DNA of 64,000 nt. Origin: Paraburkholderia tropica (GTDB lineage Bacteria; Pseudomonadota; Gammaproteobacteria; Burkholderiales; Burkholderiaceae). Shown in pieces: positions 43,903 to 52,033 of the stretch. Made by a program: the position numbers and the translations under genes. How positions within the stretch are numbered: the first letter of the stretch is position 1; each line of letters opens with the position of its first letter. The DNA lies in the NCBI RefSeq assembly GCF_900109265.1, contig NZ_FNZM01000003.1, positions 186,001 to 250,000 on the forward strand, given 5' to 3'. The notes under the pieces are model-generated. The model saw only the letters and a program-made list of their open reading frames with translations, was not told the DNA's origin and made no database searches.

Positions 43903-45033
43903 TCAGTGGATTTCGCTGGGCTTGTGCGGGTTGCCGAAACCCATCGTGACGGTGGTGCCCGCGCCCCAGTCGGAGTCGATGCGCAGGCTGCCGCCGAACG
44001 AACGCATGATGCGATTGCAGAAGATCATGCCCATGCCGTGACCGCCGTCTTCGGCGTGCGTGGTGACGGGGTCCTGCAGCAGACGCGCCTTGACGTCGGG
44101 CGCGATGCCCGTGCCGTTGTCGCGCACGCGAATCTCATGCTCGCTGTTCCTGAGCACTTCGATATGCAGCGCGGGCTCGGTGGCGTTCGTGAGCGCGCGC
44201 AACGCGTTCGACAGCAGCGAGGAAAGTACGAGCGCGACGCAATTGGGCATCGCGCGCACGACGAAGTCCTGCTGCACGTCCACGGTGATCCAGTCGCGCT
44301 GGGCGGCGGCGAACGGATAGGTGTCGAGCAGCGTGGCGATCAGGCGCGTGGCGCTCACTTCGCGCGTGCCGTCGCGCGAGAGCGAGGGCGATCCGCTGTT
44401 CTTGTGCAGCGTGGCCCAGAACGACGAGATCAGCGAGAGGCAATACTGCGTGTTGTTGAGCATCGACGATGCCGCGCTCGCGATGCGGGTTTGCGAGTCG
44501 GGGTCGAATTCGCCCGACACGTCGTTTTCGATGGTGCGCGCGAACAGCGCGATGGTCGCCAGCGGCGTGTTCAGTTCATGCGCGAGAAACGCCAGTGTTT
44601 CATCCATTGCCAGCAGCCGCTGCTGACGCGTTTCGCGTTCGGTATAGCGCGCCACCGCCTGTTGCAGCACGTCGCGCACCGCCTCCATGCGCAGCGGCTT
44701 TTCGAGGATGCGGAACACATTGCCCGTGTTGACCGTGTTCAGCAGCATGTCCTTGTCGGCATATGCCGTCACCAGAATGCGCACGATCTGCGGATATTTC
44801 TGCGCGACTTCCTCCAGCAACTGGTCGCCGTCGCGCTCGGGCATGCGGAAGTCGGTCACCAGCACCGCGATCTCCGCGCCATGCTGCGCGAGCACGCTCA
44901 TGGCTTCCTCCGCGCCGCGCGCGACGTGCACCGGATAGAGGCCATGCATGGCGCGCGCGAAGTGCACGCGCGAAATCTCGTCGTCGTCGACGAAGAGAAT
45001 GGAGAAGGTGGAGTGGAGGGCGGCGCTGGTCAT
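43903..45033 (-). CDS. Soluble response regulator-histidine kinase (PhcR/PhcQ-like)
   Basis: 376 residues from ATG 45033. The receiver domain has ILFVDDDEISR, acceptor Asp in LVTDFRMPERDG, and Lys in RILEKPLR. The kinase part has AFLAHELNTPLATIALF and a G box reading GHGMGMIFCNRIMRSFGGS, closely matching the MRSFGGS form in the neighbouring membrane kinase. REC followed by a kinase-like output is the layout of PhcR in Ralstonia. It is convergent with the kinase (46 bp gap), consistent with being its partner. Open frame upstream of 45033 lacks protein features. Confidence 0.85.
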   Translation of the reverse strand: MTSAALHSTFSILFVDDDEISRVHFARAMHGLYPVHVARGAEEAMSVLAQHGAEIAVLVTDFRMPERDGDQLLEEVAQKYPQIVRILVTAYADKDMLLNTVNTGNVFRILEKPLRMEAVRDVLQQAVARYTERETRQQRLLAMDETLAFLAHELNTPLATIALFARTIENDVSGEFDPDSQTRIASAASSMLNNTQYCLSLISSFWATLHKNSGSPSLSRDGTREVSATRLIATLLDTYPFAAAQRDWITVDVQQDFVVRAMPNCVALVLSSLLSNALRALTNATEPALHIEVLRNSEHEIRVRDNGTGIAPDVKARLLQDPVTTHAEDGGHGMGMIFCNRIMRSFGGSLRIDSDWGAGTTVTMGFGNPHKPSEIH

Positions 45034-45192
45034 CGCATTCCCGGCAAATGAATCGGGCGTTGATTCTTGTGGAAATGCGATTGTAGTCGAGCCGGGTGAC
45101 CCGACGCAGCGCCTTTCATTCGTCTTATGCGTAACGGGTCGCAATTCGAGCCGCGACTCAAAACGTGACGCGACTTGCGCCGGATCCTCGCG

Positions 45193-45726
45193 TCAGATGA
45201 AAAGCGAGACGATGCCGCCGACCGTAATGGCCGCCGCGATCCATCGGCCGGTGCTGTAAGCCTGGTTCGGATCGGGCGCCTGGTCCGGGCGTTCGAGGCC
45301 GAACGCGCCGTAGACGAGCGATTTGACGGGCTGCGCGTTCGGCGCGGTGTCGCCGCTGCCGTCCGTGGAGCCGTCGGTTTGTGCGCCGTCCGTGCTGTCG
45401 ATGCCGGTCTCCGAGCCGTCGGCGCCGTCCGCGCTGGCGTCCGCCGTGGCGCTGTCGCCGCTGTCGTCCACGTTGATGTCGTTGCCGTCGTCCGCGATGC
45501 TGTCGTCGTTGGCCGCTGCGGCATAGCCGCGCGGCGAGATCCGCACGGCGTCGTCCTGCGACGTGACCGCATCGTCCGTGCTGCCGGTCGACGCGGAGGC
45601 CTTCACGTCGGGCGTCGCCTGCGCGGCTTGAGCCGCTTGCGCGGCCGCCGCGTCATCCGCGCCGTCGTTGAACCTCTGCGTCGTGGCGCCCCCGCCGGAA
45701 AACGACGTCGTACCCCCGAGTTGCAT
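45193..45726 (-). CDS. Low-complexity Asp/Ala/Ser/Thr-rich protein with C-terminal membrane segment
   Basis: 177 residues. About two thirds (residues ~20-130) are disordered and rich in Asp, Ala, Ser, Thr and Gly, strongly acidic, with no signal peptide. The C-terminal ~40 residues are ordered (SLVYGAFGLERPDQ, then GRWIAAAITVGGIVSLFI) and end in a hydrophobic anchor. No family is recognised. A GGAA-type ribosome site lies before the ATG. It is monocistronic, opposite to the next gene. Codon usage is as strongly GC-biased as its neighbours. Confidence 0.6.
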   Translation of the reverse strand: MQLGGTTSFSGGGATTQRFNDGADDAAAAQAAQAAQATPDVKASASTGSTDDAVTSQDDAVRISPRGYAAAANDDSIADDGNDINVDDSGDSATADASADGADGSETGIDSTDGAQTDGSTDGSGDTAPNAQPVKSLVYGAFGLERPDQAPDPNQAYSTGRWIAAAITVGGIVSLFI

Positions 45727-45888
45727 GGTCGGTTCCTTCTATTTTTTTACACGGCAACCATAATCCCACGTTGTCCGCCTGGTGCGGTCCACGAATAACG
45801 CGAAGAAATTCGCGGTATTCCGAGACCCCTTGTCCAGCTTGGCCTGTCACAATGTCGTTTGCATGAAACAGCACTCCTTGAGGCGAAT

Positions 45889-46242
45889 GTGGACGAAGCC
45901 CTCGCGCAGCGGAACAACGGCAACCCCGACGGGGAGCCCCGTGTGACGCGGCCTTCGCGGCGCATGGTGTTCGAGGCGCTGTACCGCGCGCATTACGTGC
46001 GTGCCCATGCACAACAGCCCGACGCGCTCGAACGCGCCCCCAACGACGAATATGCCCAGAGCGGCGCGCAGATTGCCTGGGAAATCTGGCAGGCGGCGCA
46101 CGAGCATGCGATCGAAGTGGCCGCGCAGTTGTGCGAGAGCCGCCAGGCGCAGCACATTAGTCAGGATGGCAAAGCAGTGTGCCGGCTGTGCGCGAGCGAT
46201 ATTCGCGCGTTGCTGGCGGCGACGGAAAAAGAAGATCTGTAA
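45889..46242 (+). CDS. Conserved-looking hypothetical protein
   Basis: About 117 residues. It is helical and polar (RRMVFEALYRAHYVRAHAQ, QIAWEIWQAAHEHAIEVAAQ), with two Cys near CRLCASD. I choose GTG 45889 because GAGG lies a few bases upstream; a TTG at 45859 would add ten residues. A clear hairpin terminator follows. No domain is recognised. It is convergent with the flhC gene. Confidence 0.6.
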   Translation: MDEALAQRNNGNPDGEPRVTRPSRRMVFEALYRAHYVRAHAQQPDALERAPNDEYAQSGAQIAWEIWQAAHEHAIEVAAQLCESRQAQHISQDGKAVCRLCASDIRALLAATEKEDL

Positions 46243-46248
46243 AGCGGC

Positions 46249-46271
46249 AAAGCGCGCCGGGGCGCGCTTTT
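46249..46271 (+). terminator. Terminator after the hypothetical gene at 45889
   Basis: A GC-rich stem (AAAGCGCGCC/GGCGCGCTTT, short G-rich loop) ending in a TTTT run, directly after the stop codon at 46242. The A-rich left flank means it could also serve the convergent flhC gene. Confidence 0.8.
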
Positions 46272-46317
46272 GCGTGGTCCGTTTCGCGAATGCGGCCGGC
46301 AGTGCCGGGGCCAGACG

Positions 46318-47085
46318 CTAGACGGGAATCGACCTGGGCAGGAAGGGGTGGCTGGTCGGCTTGCCCGCTGCGTTGCCCGACGATCCCGCCGCCGCGTTGC
46401 GCTTCGGATCGACCGCGCGTTTCACTTCGGCGAGCGTATCGCGCATCGCTTCGGAAATCTCGCTCAGCGGTGACGTGCCCCTGCGTTTGCTCGACGAAGT
46501 CGGCGTATCCGGCGTATCGCTCGAATCGGCCGTATCTGCCGCGCCTTGCGCGAGTTCGCGGCTGGCGAGCATCGCGCGCGTGACGCCGGCGCGCGAAGGC
46601 GGCGCGCAGATGCAGCAGGTTGCCGGTTTCATCGCATCGCGCGCGTGGCGCACGAAGCGGCCCGAGCAGACCGTGCAGCGCGTGAGCGCGAGCAGACCGC
46701 CCTCGAAGAAGCGCAGCAGCGTCCACGCGCGCGTGAAGCTCAGCACGCGTTCGGTTTCAGCGCATTCGCAGTGCTCGATATAGAGGCGGTACGCGCGTGT
46801 GAGCGCATCGAGCCGGCTGCATTTCGCTTCGTCTTTCAGGAACAGGAAGATGTTGTAAAAAAGCGAAGCGTGAATATTCGGTAACCACGTGAAATACCAG
46901 TCGGCCGAAAACGGAAGCATGCCTTTGGGCGGCGAAGCGCTCTTGAGTTCGCGATAAAGGCGAATCAGACGATTTCTCGAGAGCGTCAGTTCCTTTTCGA
47001 GCACCGGCATGCGAGCACCAAGCTGGATCAGCTCGATTGCGCGCAAAACCTCGCGCGCTTCCTCGGTCACACTGCCTTTGTACAT
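46318..47085 (-). CDS. FlhC-like flagellar transcriptional activator (no adjacent FlhD)
   Basis: 255 residues. The first ~180 match FlhC: IELIQLGARMPVLEKELTLS, RLYRELKSASPPKGMLPFS, and the zinc-binding cluster CTVCSGRF...CCIC. The last ~70 residues are a Ser/Thr/Ala-rich extension; FlhC is usually ~190 residues. FlhC normally works as FlhD4C2 to activate class II flagellar genes, but no flhD precedes it here. It may pair with an FlhD encoded elsewhere or regulate other targets. Its leader carries two hairpins next to the ribosome site (AGGAG). Confidence 0.85.
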   Translation of the reverse strand: MYKGSVTEEAREVLRAIELIQLGARMPVLEKELTLSRNRLIRLYRELKSASPPKGMLPFSADWYFTWLPNIHASLFYNIFLFLKDEAKCSRLDALTRAYRLYIEHCECAETERVLSFTRAWTLLRFFEGGLLALTRCTVCSGRFVRHARDAMKPATCCICAPPSRAGVTRAMLASRELAQGAADTADSSDTPDTPTSSSKRRGTSPLSEISEAMRDTLAEVKRAVDPKRNAAAGSSGNAAGKPTSHPFLPRSIPV

Positions 47086-47563
47086 GACTTAGAACTCCTG
47101 GGCAGTGACTACTGCCGCGACAATCAGGCCTAAATGCCTGAATTCACGGGCGATTATAGGAGCGCGCAAACGAGCGTCAAGAATAATATTTAGAAAGAAT
47201 TTACAGGATTTAATAAGGAATTACGGGCCGTGACGGGCATTTTCGGGCGAAACCGCCACAGGAATGGGCGCCGCTTCTTATTTTGCTTTCACGATTATAG
47301 GAATTGGTAAGTTCTGGAAAGAATCGGGTGAAAAGAACAGATCGCCCCCCGTTTTTTATGGCGATTTATGACGCCGCCGCATGCGTGCGACGGCGCATTT
47401 ATAGTCGCTGCGGTTTCCTACGAATTATTACCGAGTCTTGCGTCGTAACCTTTTCGGGGTCATCTGCCGGTAAACTTCGTTTTTCCGAATGCATGCGACG
47501 CCCCGCCGTTGCAGAGGCTGGCCCCGCCCACGCGCGCGAGCCTCATACCTTAGCTGCTAACCG
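47086..47563. other. Intergenic region upstream of the FlhC-like gene
   Basis: 478 bp, A/T-rich for this genome, with no supported gene. It holds the flhC leader hairpins and an 11-bp direct repeat, CGATTATAGGA, at 47151-47161 and 47292-47302. The other side is the promoter region of the lipoprotein gene at 47564. Confidence 0.5.
47101..47140 (-). promoter_or_regulatory. Tandem hairpins in the FlhC leader
   Basis: On the minus strand, CAGGC-loop-GCCTG (47140-47125) and GGCAGT-AGTC-ACTGCC (47116-47101) stand in a row, the second ending at the CAGGAG ribosome site of the gene starting at 47085. They could control ribosome access or bind a protein such as CsrA. Confidence 0.5.
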
Positions 47564-48496
47564 ATGATTCTTCGTTTCTCCGCCAGTTCTTCTTCGCGCA
47601 AGGAAGCGCGCAAGGGCGTGCCCGCGCCCTTGTCCGGCGACTTCGCGTGCCGGCGCGGGGCCGGGCCTGCCAGTCCGCCGCGCCGCCGGCTGCTCAAGGG
47701 CACGATGAGCGTGCTGGCGCTGAGCGGTTGCGGCACCACGCTGCTGAGCGCGTGCGGCGGCGATTACACCGGCGGAGACGGGCCGCAGGACGCGCCCACG
47801 CCGGTAATGAATTCGGTGGCGAACTTCCGCGACGTGGGCGGCGCGGCGCCAGGCTACTCGACGAGCGACGGCGCGCATTTTCGCCGCGCCATCCTCTATC
47901 GCTCCGACGTGCTGACCGCGAATACGGCCGACACGGCCACGCTCGAAGGCATCGGGCTAGCGGGCATCTACGATCTGCGCACGCCGGTGGAAGCCGACGC
48001 TTTGCCGGATACGCCGCTGAGCACCGCGAGCTACGTTTCGCTGAACGTGCTCGGCACGCATGCGCCGCCGTCGTTCGCCGGGATGTCGGGTCCGGAACTC
48101 GATTCGGCCATGCAGGCGCACTGGCGCGAATTCGTCATGGGTCACACGCAATGCATGGCGTACGGCGCGCTGCTCGAGCAGATCGCGCAGGCCGGCGGGC
48201 CGGTCGTCGTGGTGGGCGGAAAGGGCGTGGACGTGGCGGGTTGGGCGGGCGCGCTGCTGCTGCTGATCGCGAACGTGCCGCTGGAAATCGTCGTGAAGGA
48301 TTTTCTGCTGACGAACGCGTGGCGCTCGACGGGCGTCGACGAGGACAATCTCGCACCGCCCGTGCAGGCCAGCTATCTGCAAAGCGCGTTCGATGCGCTG
48401 CAAAAAGGGTTCGGCGATCTGAACCGCTATCTCAACGCCGGTCTCGGGCTGTCTTCGACGACGGTGGATCTGCTGCGCGGCCGCCTCGTGGTGTAA
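47564..48496 (+). CDS. Tyrosine-phosphatase-fold lipoprotein lacking the catalytic P-loop
   Basis: 310 residues. An N-terminal region with RRR followed by a hydrophobic stretch and a lipobox-like LLSAC suggests export and lipid anchoring. The body matches the Y_phosphatase3 family: NFRDVGG, FRRAILYRSDVL, IYDLRTPVE. In active members the P-loop is HCxxGKDRTG; here the aligned segment is VVGGKGVDVAGWAG (~residues 214-227), without the nucleophilic Cys and the Arg. It is therefore predicted to be catalytically dead, perhaps a binding protein. No operon partner is visible. Confidence 0.8.
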   Translation: MILRFSASSSSRKEARKGVPAPLSGDFACRRGAGPASPPRRRLLKGTMSVLALSGCGTTLLSACGGDYTGGDGPQDAPTPVMNSVANFRDVGGAAPGYSTSDGAHFRRAILYRSDVLTANTADTATLEGIGLAGIYDLRTPVEADALPDTPLSTASYVSLNVLGTHAPPSFAGMSGPELDSAMQAHWREFVMGHTQCMAYGALLEQIAQAGGPVVVVGGKGVDVAGWAGALLLLIANVPLEIVVKDFLLTNAWRSTGVDEDNLAPPVQASYLQSAFDALQKGFGDLNRYLNAGLGLSSTTVDLLRGRLVV

Positions 48497-48516
48497 GCGG
48501 CGCGCTTCGCCAGACA

Positions 48517-48547
48517 TAAAAAGGAACGGGCGCCCGCGAGCGCCCGT
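48517..48547 (-). terminator. Terminator of the EnvZ/OmpR-type operon
   Basis: On the minus strand an 8-bp stem (ACGGGCGC/GCGCCCGT) is followed by TCCTTTTTATG, 22 bp after the kinase stop. It lies between convergent genes. Confidence 0.75.
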
Positions 48548-48569
48548 CACACCTTCCGGGCCGACAAAC

Positions 48570-49832
48570 TCAGGCGGTTGGAAACGCGATCTTGATGCGC
48601 AGACCGCCTTCGGGATGGTTCGACACTTCGCAGCGTCCGCCCTGATTGCGCACGAGACGCGTGACGATCGCGAGACCGAGTCCGCAATGCCCTTCGCCGC
48701 CGCGCGCTTCGTCCAGCCGCACGAACGGCTTGAGCGCCGCGGCCACGCGTTCGGCGGGAATGCCGGGACCGTGATCGCGGACTTCGATAATCCAGTTCGA
48801 CCCTTCGCGGCGCGTGCCGATTTCCACCGGCGGTTCGCCGTGTTCGAGCGCATTGTCGACGAGATTCGACACCAGCCGGTCGAGCAGCGTGCGCGGCATG
48901 CGAAAGCCCGCACCGGCGCGCAGATCGAGACGGAACAGCGTGTCTTCCTCCTCCGCCGTATCGGATGAAAACTGCTCGCGCAACAGCGAATCCACGTCCA
49001 CTTCGGGACCGGATTCCGGCCGTTGCCGCGCGAATTCCAGAAACTGCTGCACGATGTCGTTGAGCGAATCGACTTCGCGCGTGAACTGTTCGCGCTCGCG
49101 CTCGGACCCCAGCATGCTCGCGCGCAGCTTCAGGCGCGTGAGCGGCGACTTCAGATCGTGCGCCACGCCCGCGAGCATGATGGCCTGATCGTCGTCGGCT
49201 TCGTTGAGCTGTTTCATCATGCCGTTGAACGAGCCGATCAGTTCGCGCAGTTCGCGCGGACCGAGTTCGTCGACGGGCGGCGGACGATTGCCCGAGCCGA
49301 ACGCGCGCGCGGTCTGCGCGACGATCGACAGCGGGCGCTGCATCTGCCACACGGCGAGCAGCGCGAGCAGCAGCGAGACCGCGAGCATCGACGCGAATTG
49401 CGGCACCAGATTGGGCGGCGGCGGCAGGTCGATCGGCGCGACGATCCACGTGGGATGGCCGGGAAAGCGCACCCAGAGCGTCGCGCGATTGCGCGTGTCG
49501 GCGAGAATTTCGGTGCCGGCGGGCAGGTCGCGCAGCAGTTGCCGGCGCAGGTCCGCGAGCGGCTCGCGCTTCGGCACCTCGAGCTTCACGTCGGCGGGCA
49601 TGTTCCAGGTGGGCACGAGATGCACGCGCAACGCGGGTGCGAGTTCGAGCTCGTTGGGCGCCGCGCCGGTGGCGGCGTGCAGCATCAGCAGCAGGCCGCG
49701 CTCGAAGCCCTCGACTTCATGGCGGCGCGGCTGCGGCGCGAACACGACGAACCAGCACGCCTGAATCGCGAACAGCACGAGCGCCGACATCAGCGCCATG
49801 CGCCCGAACAGCGTATTCAACGGATTGTTCAT
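48570..49832 (-). CDS. EnvZ-like sensor histidine kinase
   Basis: 420 residues. Two membrane helices (~10-31 and ~150-170) flank a periplasmic domain of ~115 residues. A HAMP domain follows (PLSIVAQTARAFGSGNRPPP), then His in AGVAHDLKSPLTRLKLRA (an H box with Lys as in EnvZ relatives), the N box VDNALEHGEP, and GLGLAIVTRLVRNQGG. It should phosphorylate the response regulator encoded just upstream (12-bp gap). Osmotic, pH or envelope signals are typical for this class. Confidence 0.93.
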   Translation of the reverse strand: MNNPLNTLFGRMALMSALVLFAIQACWFVVFAPQPRRHEVEGFERGLLLMLHAATGAAPNELELAPALRVHLVPTWNMPADVKLEVPKREPLADLRRQLLRDLPAGTEILADTRNRATLWVRFPGHPTWIVAPIDLPPPPNLVPQFASMLAVSLLLALLAVWQMQRPLSIVAQTARAFGSGNRPPPVDELGPRELRELIGSFNGMMKQLNEADDDQAIMLAGVAHDLKSPLTRLKLRASMLGSEREREQFTREVDSLNDIVQQFLEFARQRPESGPEVDVDSLLREQFSSDTAEEEDTLFRLDLRAGAGFRMPRTLLDRLVSNLVDNALEHGEPPVEIGTRREGSNWIIEVRDHGPGIPAERVAAALKPFVRLDEARGGEGHCGLGLAIVTRLVRNQGGRCEVSNHPEGGLRIKIAFPTA

Positions 49833-49844
49833 GCATTCACGCGA

Positions 49845-50612
49845 TCATGCGCCGCCGTCGGGATCCTGGGCATCCTCGGCGCCGTGGGCGTCGGTGTCGG
49901 CGGCTTCGCCTTCGCGCAGCGGCACGAACACATAGCCCTTGCCGCGTACCGTTTGCACGAAACGCGGTTGCGAGGGATCGTCTTCGATCACGCGGCGCAG
50001 GCGCCAGATCGGCACGTCGAGACTGCGCTCGTGGAATTCGAGGCCGTCGGCATGCAGCAGATCGTGAATGAGCACGCGCGAGAGCACGCGGTAAGGGTGT
50101 CGTGTGAAGACCTTCAGCAAGGCGAATTCGCCGTCGCGCAGCGCCACGCGCTCGCCGTCGCGCAACAGCGTGCGCGTCGTGAAATCGAGCTCGAAGGGGC
50201 CAAAGCGGCAGCGTTCGCGTGCTTCCGGCGCACCAGCGGGTACCGCGCCACGACGGCGCAGCACGGTCTGGATGCGCAGCAACAGTTCCTGCGGATCGAA
50301 CGGCTTGGCGACGTAATCGTCCGCACCGAGCGTGAGGCCCGCGATGCGGTCGGCGACCGCGCCGCGTGCGGACGCGAAGATCACCGGAATGTCGTCGCCT
50401 TTCGCACGCAGGGCGGCGAGGGCGCGCAGGCCGTCGGTGCCGGGCATCATGACGTCCAGCACGACGACAGCAGGCCGCTCGCGTTCGAGACGCTGACCGA
50501 GATGCGTGCCATCGTGCAGGACCGAGGCTTCGAAGCCGTTGGCCCGCAGGAAGCGGGAGAGAAGATCGCGCACGACCGGATCGTCGTCGACGATGAGAAC
50601 GTGTGGACTCAT
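49845..50612 (-). CDS. OmpR-family response regulator
   Basis: 255 residues. The receiver domain has VLIVDDDPVVRD, acceptor Asp in VVLDVMMPGTDG, and Lys in YVAKPFDP. The winged-helix domain includes LRDGEFALLKVF and RSLDVPIWRLRRVIEDDP, ending RGKGYVFVPL. An acidic tail follows. It is the first gene of a two-gene operon with the EnvZ-like kinase and is the presumed DNA-binding partner. An orphan paralogue lies at 52703. Confidence 0.94.
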   Translation of the reverse strand: MSPHVLIVDDDPVVRDLLSRFLRANGFEASVLHDGTHLGQRLERERPAVVVLDVMMPGTDGLRALAALRAKGDDIPVIFASARGAVADRIAGLTLGADDYVAKPFDPQELLLRIQTVLRRRGAVPAGAPEARERCRFGPFELDFTTRTLLRDGERVALRDGEFALLKVFTRHPYRVLSRVLIHDLLHADGLEFHERSLDVPIWRLRRVIEDDPSQPRFVQTVRGKGYVFVPLREGEAADTDAHGAEDAQDPDGGA

Positions 50613-50740
50613 CGTGAAATTTTAATGCTTATCGACGGCTTACAGAATAGCGGCGTTCTTTCTATTTCTTACTCGGGCTTACCTGGGGTGGGTTTTCGCG
50701 GCGCGGGCTTGCGTATCCCATTCGCCGCGAGCGCCCTGTC

Positions 50741-51640
50741 TTACTTCGCGGCGAGTGCGCTTTCCTGCACCGGCGCTTGAGCGGCTTGCGTCGAATCGGT
50801 CGCGGCAGCGGATTTTTCTTCCGACGAATGCGCGGCAGCAGCGGCCGGCTTCGCGGCAGACGGTGCGTCGAGCGAGGCAATGCCCGCGGCCTTCGCGAAG
50901 GCCGTGCCCGAACCCGCCATGCTGGCGGCCTTGGCCGAGGTTTCCGCCGTGGCGGCCGGCTTGGCCGACTTCGCCGGCGCGACTTCGTCAGCCGGGATGG
51001 CGTGCGTATGTGCATCGGCGAGATGCTTCTGGCGCGCGTCGGCAGCAACGCCGCTCGGCATTTTTTCCAGATGCAGCGAGGCGTCGGTGTGCGCGCCGGC
51101 GAGCTTCGCGCCCGTCTTCGGCGCGGCCTTCGAGCCGTCGGCCGTCGGGGCCGGCTTGTCGCTCTGGCCCTTCGGCGCAGCGTCGATGCCCTTCATTTCC
51201 AGCACGGCGTCCTGTGCGGAAGGCGCGAGGTGCTGATCGACCACGCCGTCCTTCACGCGTTGCACGCTGGCTTGCTTGCCGTGTTGCAGATCGCCCTGAA
51301 GTTCGGCGATGCGGCGGTTATACCAGTCCGTCACGCAAGCCTTGTCCTTGCAGTTGTGCTGGCGCCATTGCCACTGGCTCACGCGGTCGGCTTCGAGCGC
51401 CGTCGTGTCGGGCGTCGCGTCGAGCGCGCTGTGATAGAGCGCGGCGAGTTTGTCGTCGAGCGCGGACAGCGTCGGATCGTTGCACACGAGGCGCTCGGAC
51501 GCCGAGGCGTTGTGCGGGCAGTGAAAGCTCGCCGCCTGAGCGAACGGCGAACCGGCGAGCGACGCGAAGAGCGCGAGCGCAGCGACGTTCAGGCCGCGGC
51601 GAAGGGAGTGAGCGCGACGGATTTTCTGTTCTCGATTCAT
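50741..51640 (-). CDS. Exported LprI-like protein with long Ala/Lys-rich tail
   Basis: 299 residues from ATG 51640. A signal peptide (~1-36, ending FAQAA) precedes an LprI/lysozyme-inhibitor-like domain of ~90 residues: CPHNASASERLVCNDPTLSA LD pattern, then WQWRQHNCKDKACVTDWY with four Cys that likely form disulphides. The remaining ~170 residues are low-complexity, rich in Ala, Lys, Ser and Asp. LprI-like proteins can inhibit lysozyme; the tail function is unknown. The gene is separated from its neighbours. Confidence 0.75.
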   Translation of the reverse strand: MNREQKIRRAHSLRRGLNVAALALFASLAGSPFAQAASFHCPHNASASERLVCNDPTLSALDDKLAALYHSALDATPDTTALEADRVSQWQWRQHNCKDKACVTDWYNRRIAELQGDLQHGKQASVQRVKDGVVDQHLAPSAQDAVLEMKGIDAAPKGQSDKPAPTADGSKAAPKTGAKLAGAHTDASLHLEKMPSGVAADARQKHLADAHTHAIPADEVAPAKSAKPAATAETSAKAASMAGSGTAFAKAAGIASLDAPSAAKPAAAAAHSSEEKSAAATDSTQAAQAPVQESALAAK

Positions 51641-52033
51641 GGCAGGCACGATGTTGTATGAAATAGCGGGGGACGACGGGCGGCTAGTCCGGCGTCGCCA
51701 CGGCGCGAGGCGCCGCGATGAGAACAATAGCTCAGCGCCTCTGGCGCAAAGCGGCGCTCAACGGGTCGATTGCGTCCACCGCTTACGAAACATTTCATCC
51801 ATTACGCGTGCGGTAAGTTGTGCGGGTGTTTCGACGGCCTGAACCCGTGCAGCATGCTTTCCGGTCCTTACTTCGCGTGAGATTTGCGAAGAACTGGAAA
51901 GCGCTTGTCAACAATGGCCGATGTCCCGCCCATCGTGTGGTGCGCTTTACCTTGATGATGCATGACGAGCCCTGCCGCCTGCATCCCTCCGCATCGCGCG
52001 CGCAGCCCATCGACGCGTCATGTCATCGTTCCC
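51641..52033. other. Divergent promoter region
   Basis: 393 bp between the LprI-like gene and the lipoprotein gene. Short open frames on both strands look like chance. No clear terminator, repeat or named operator was seen. Confidence 0.4.
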
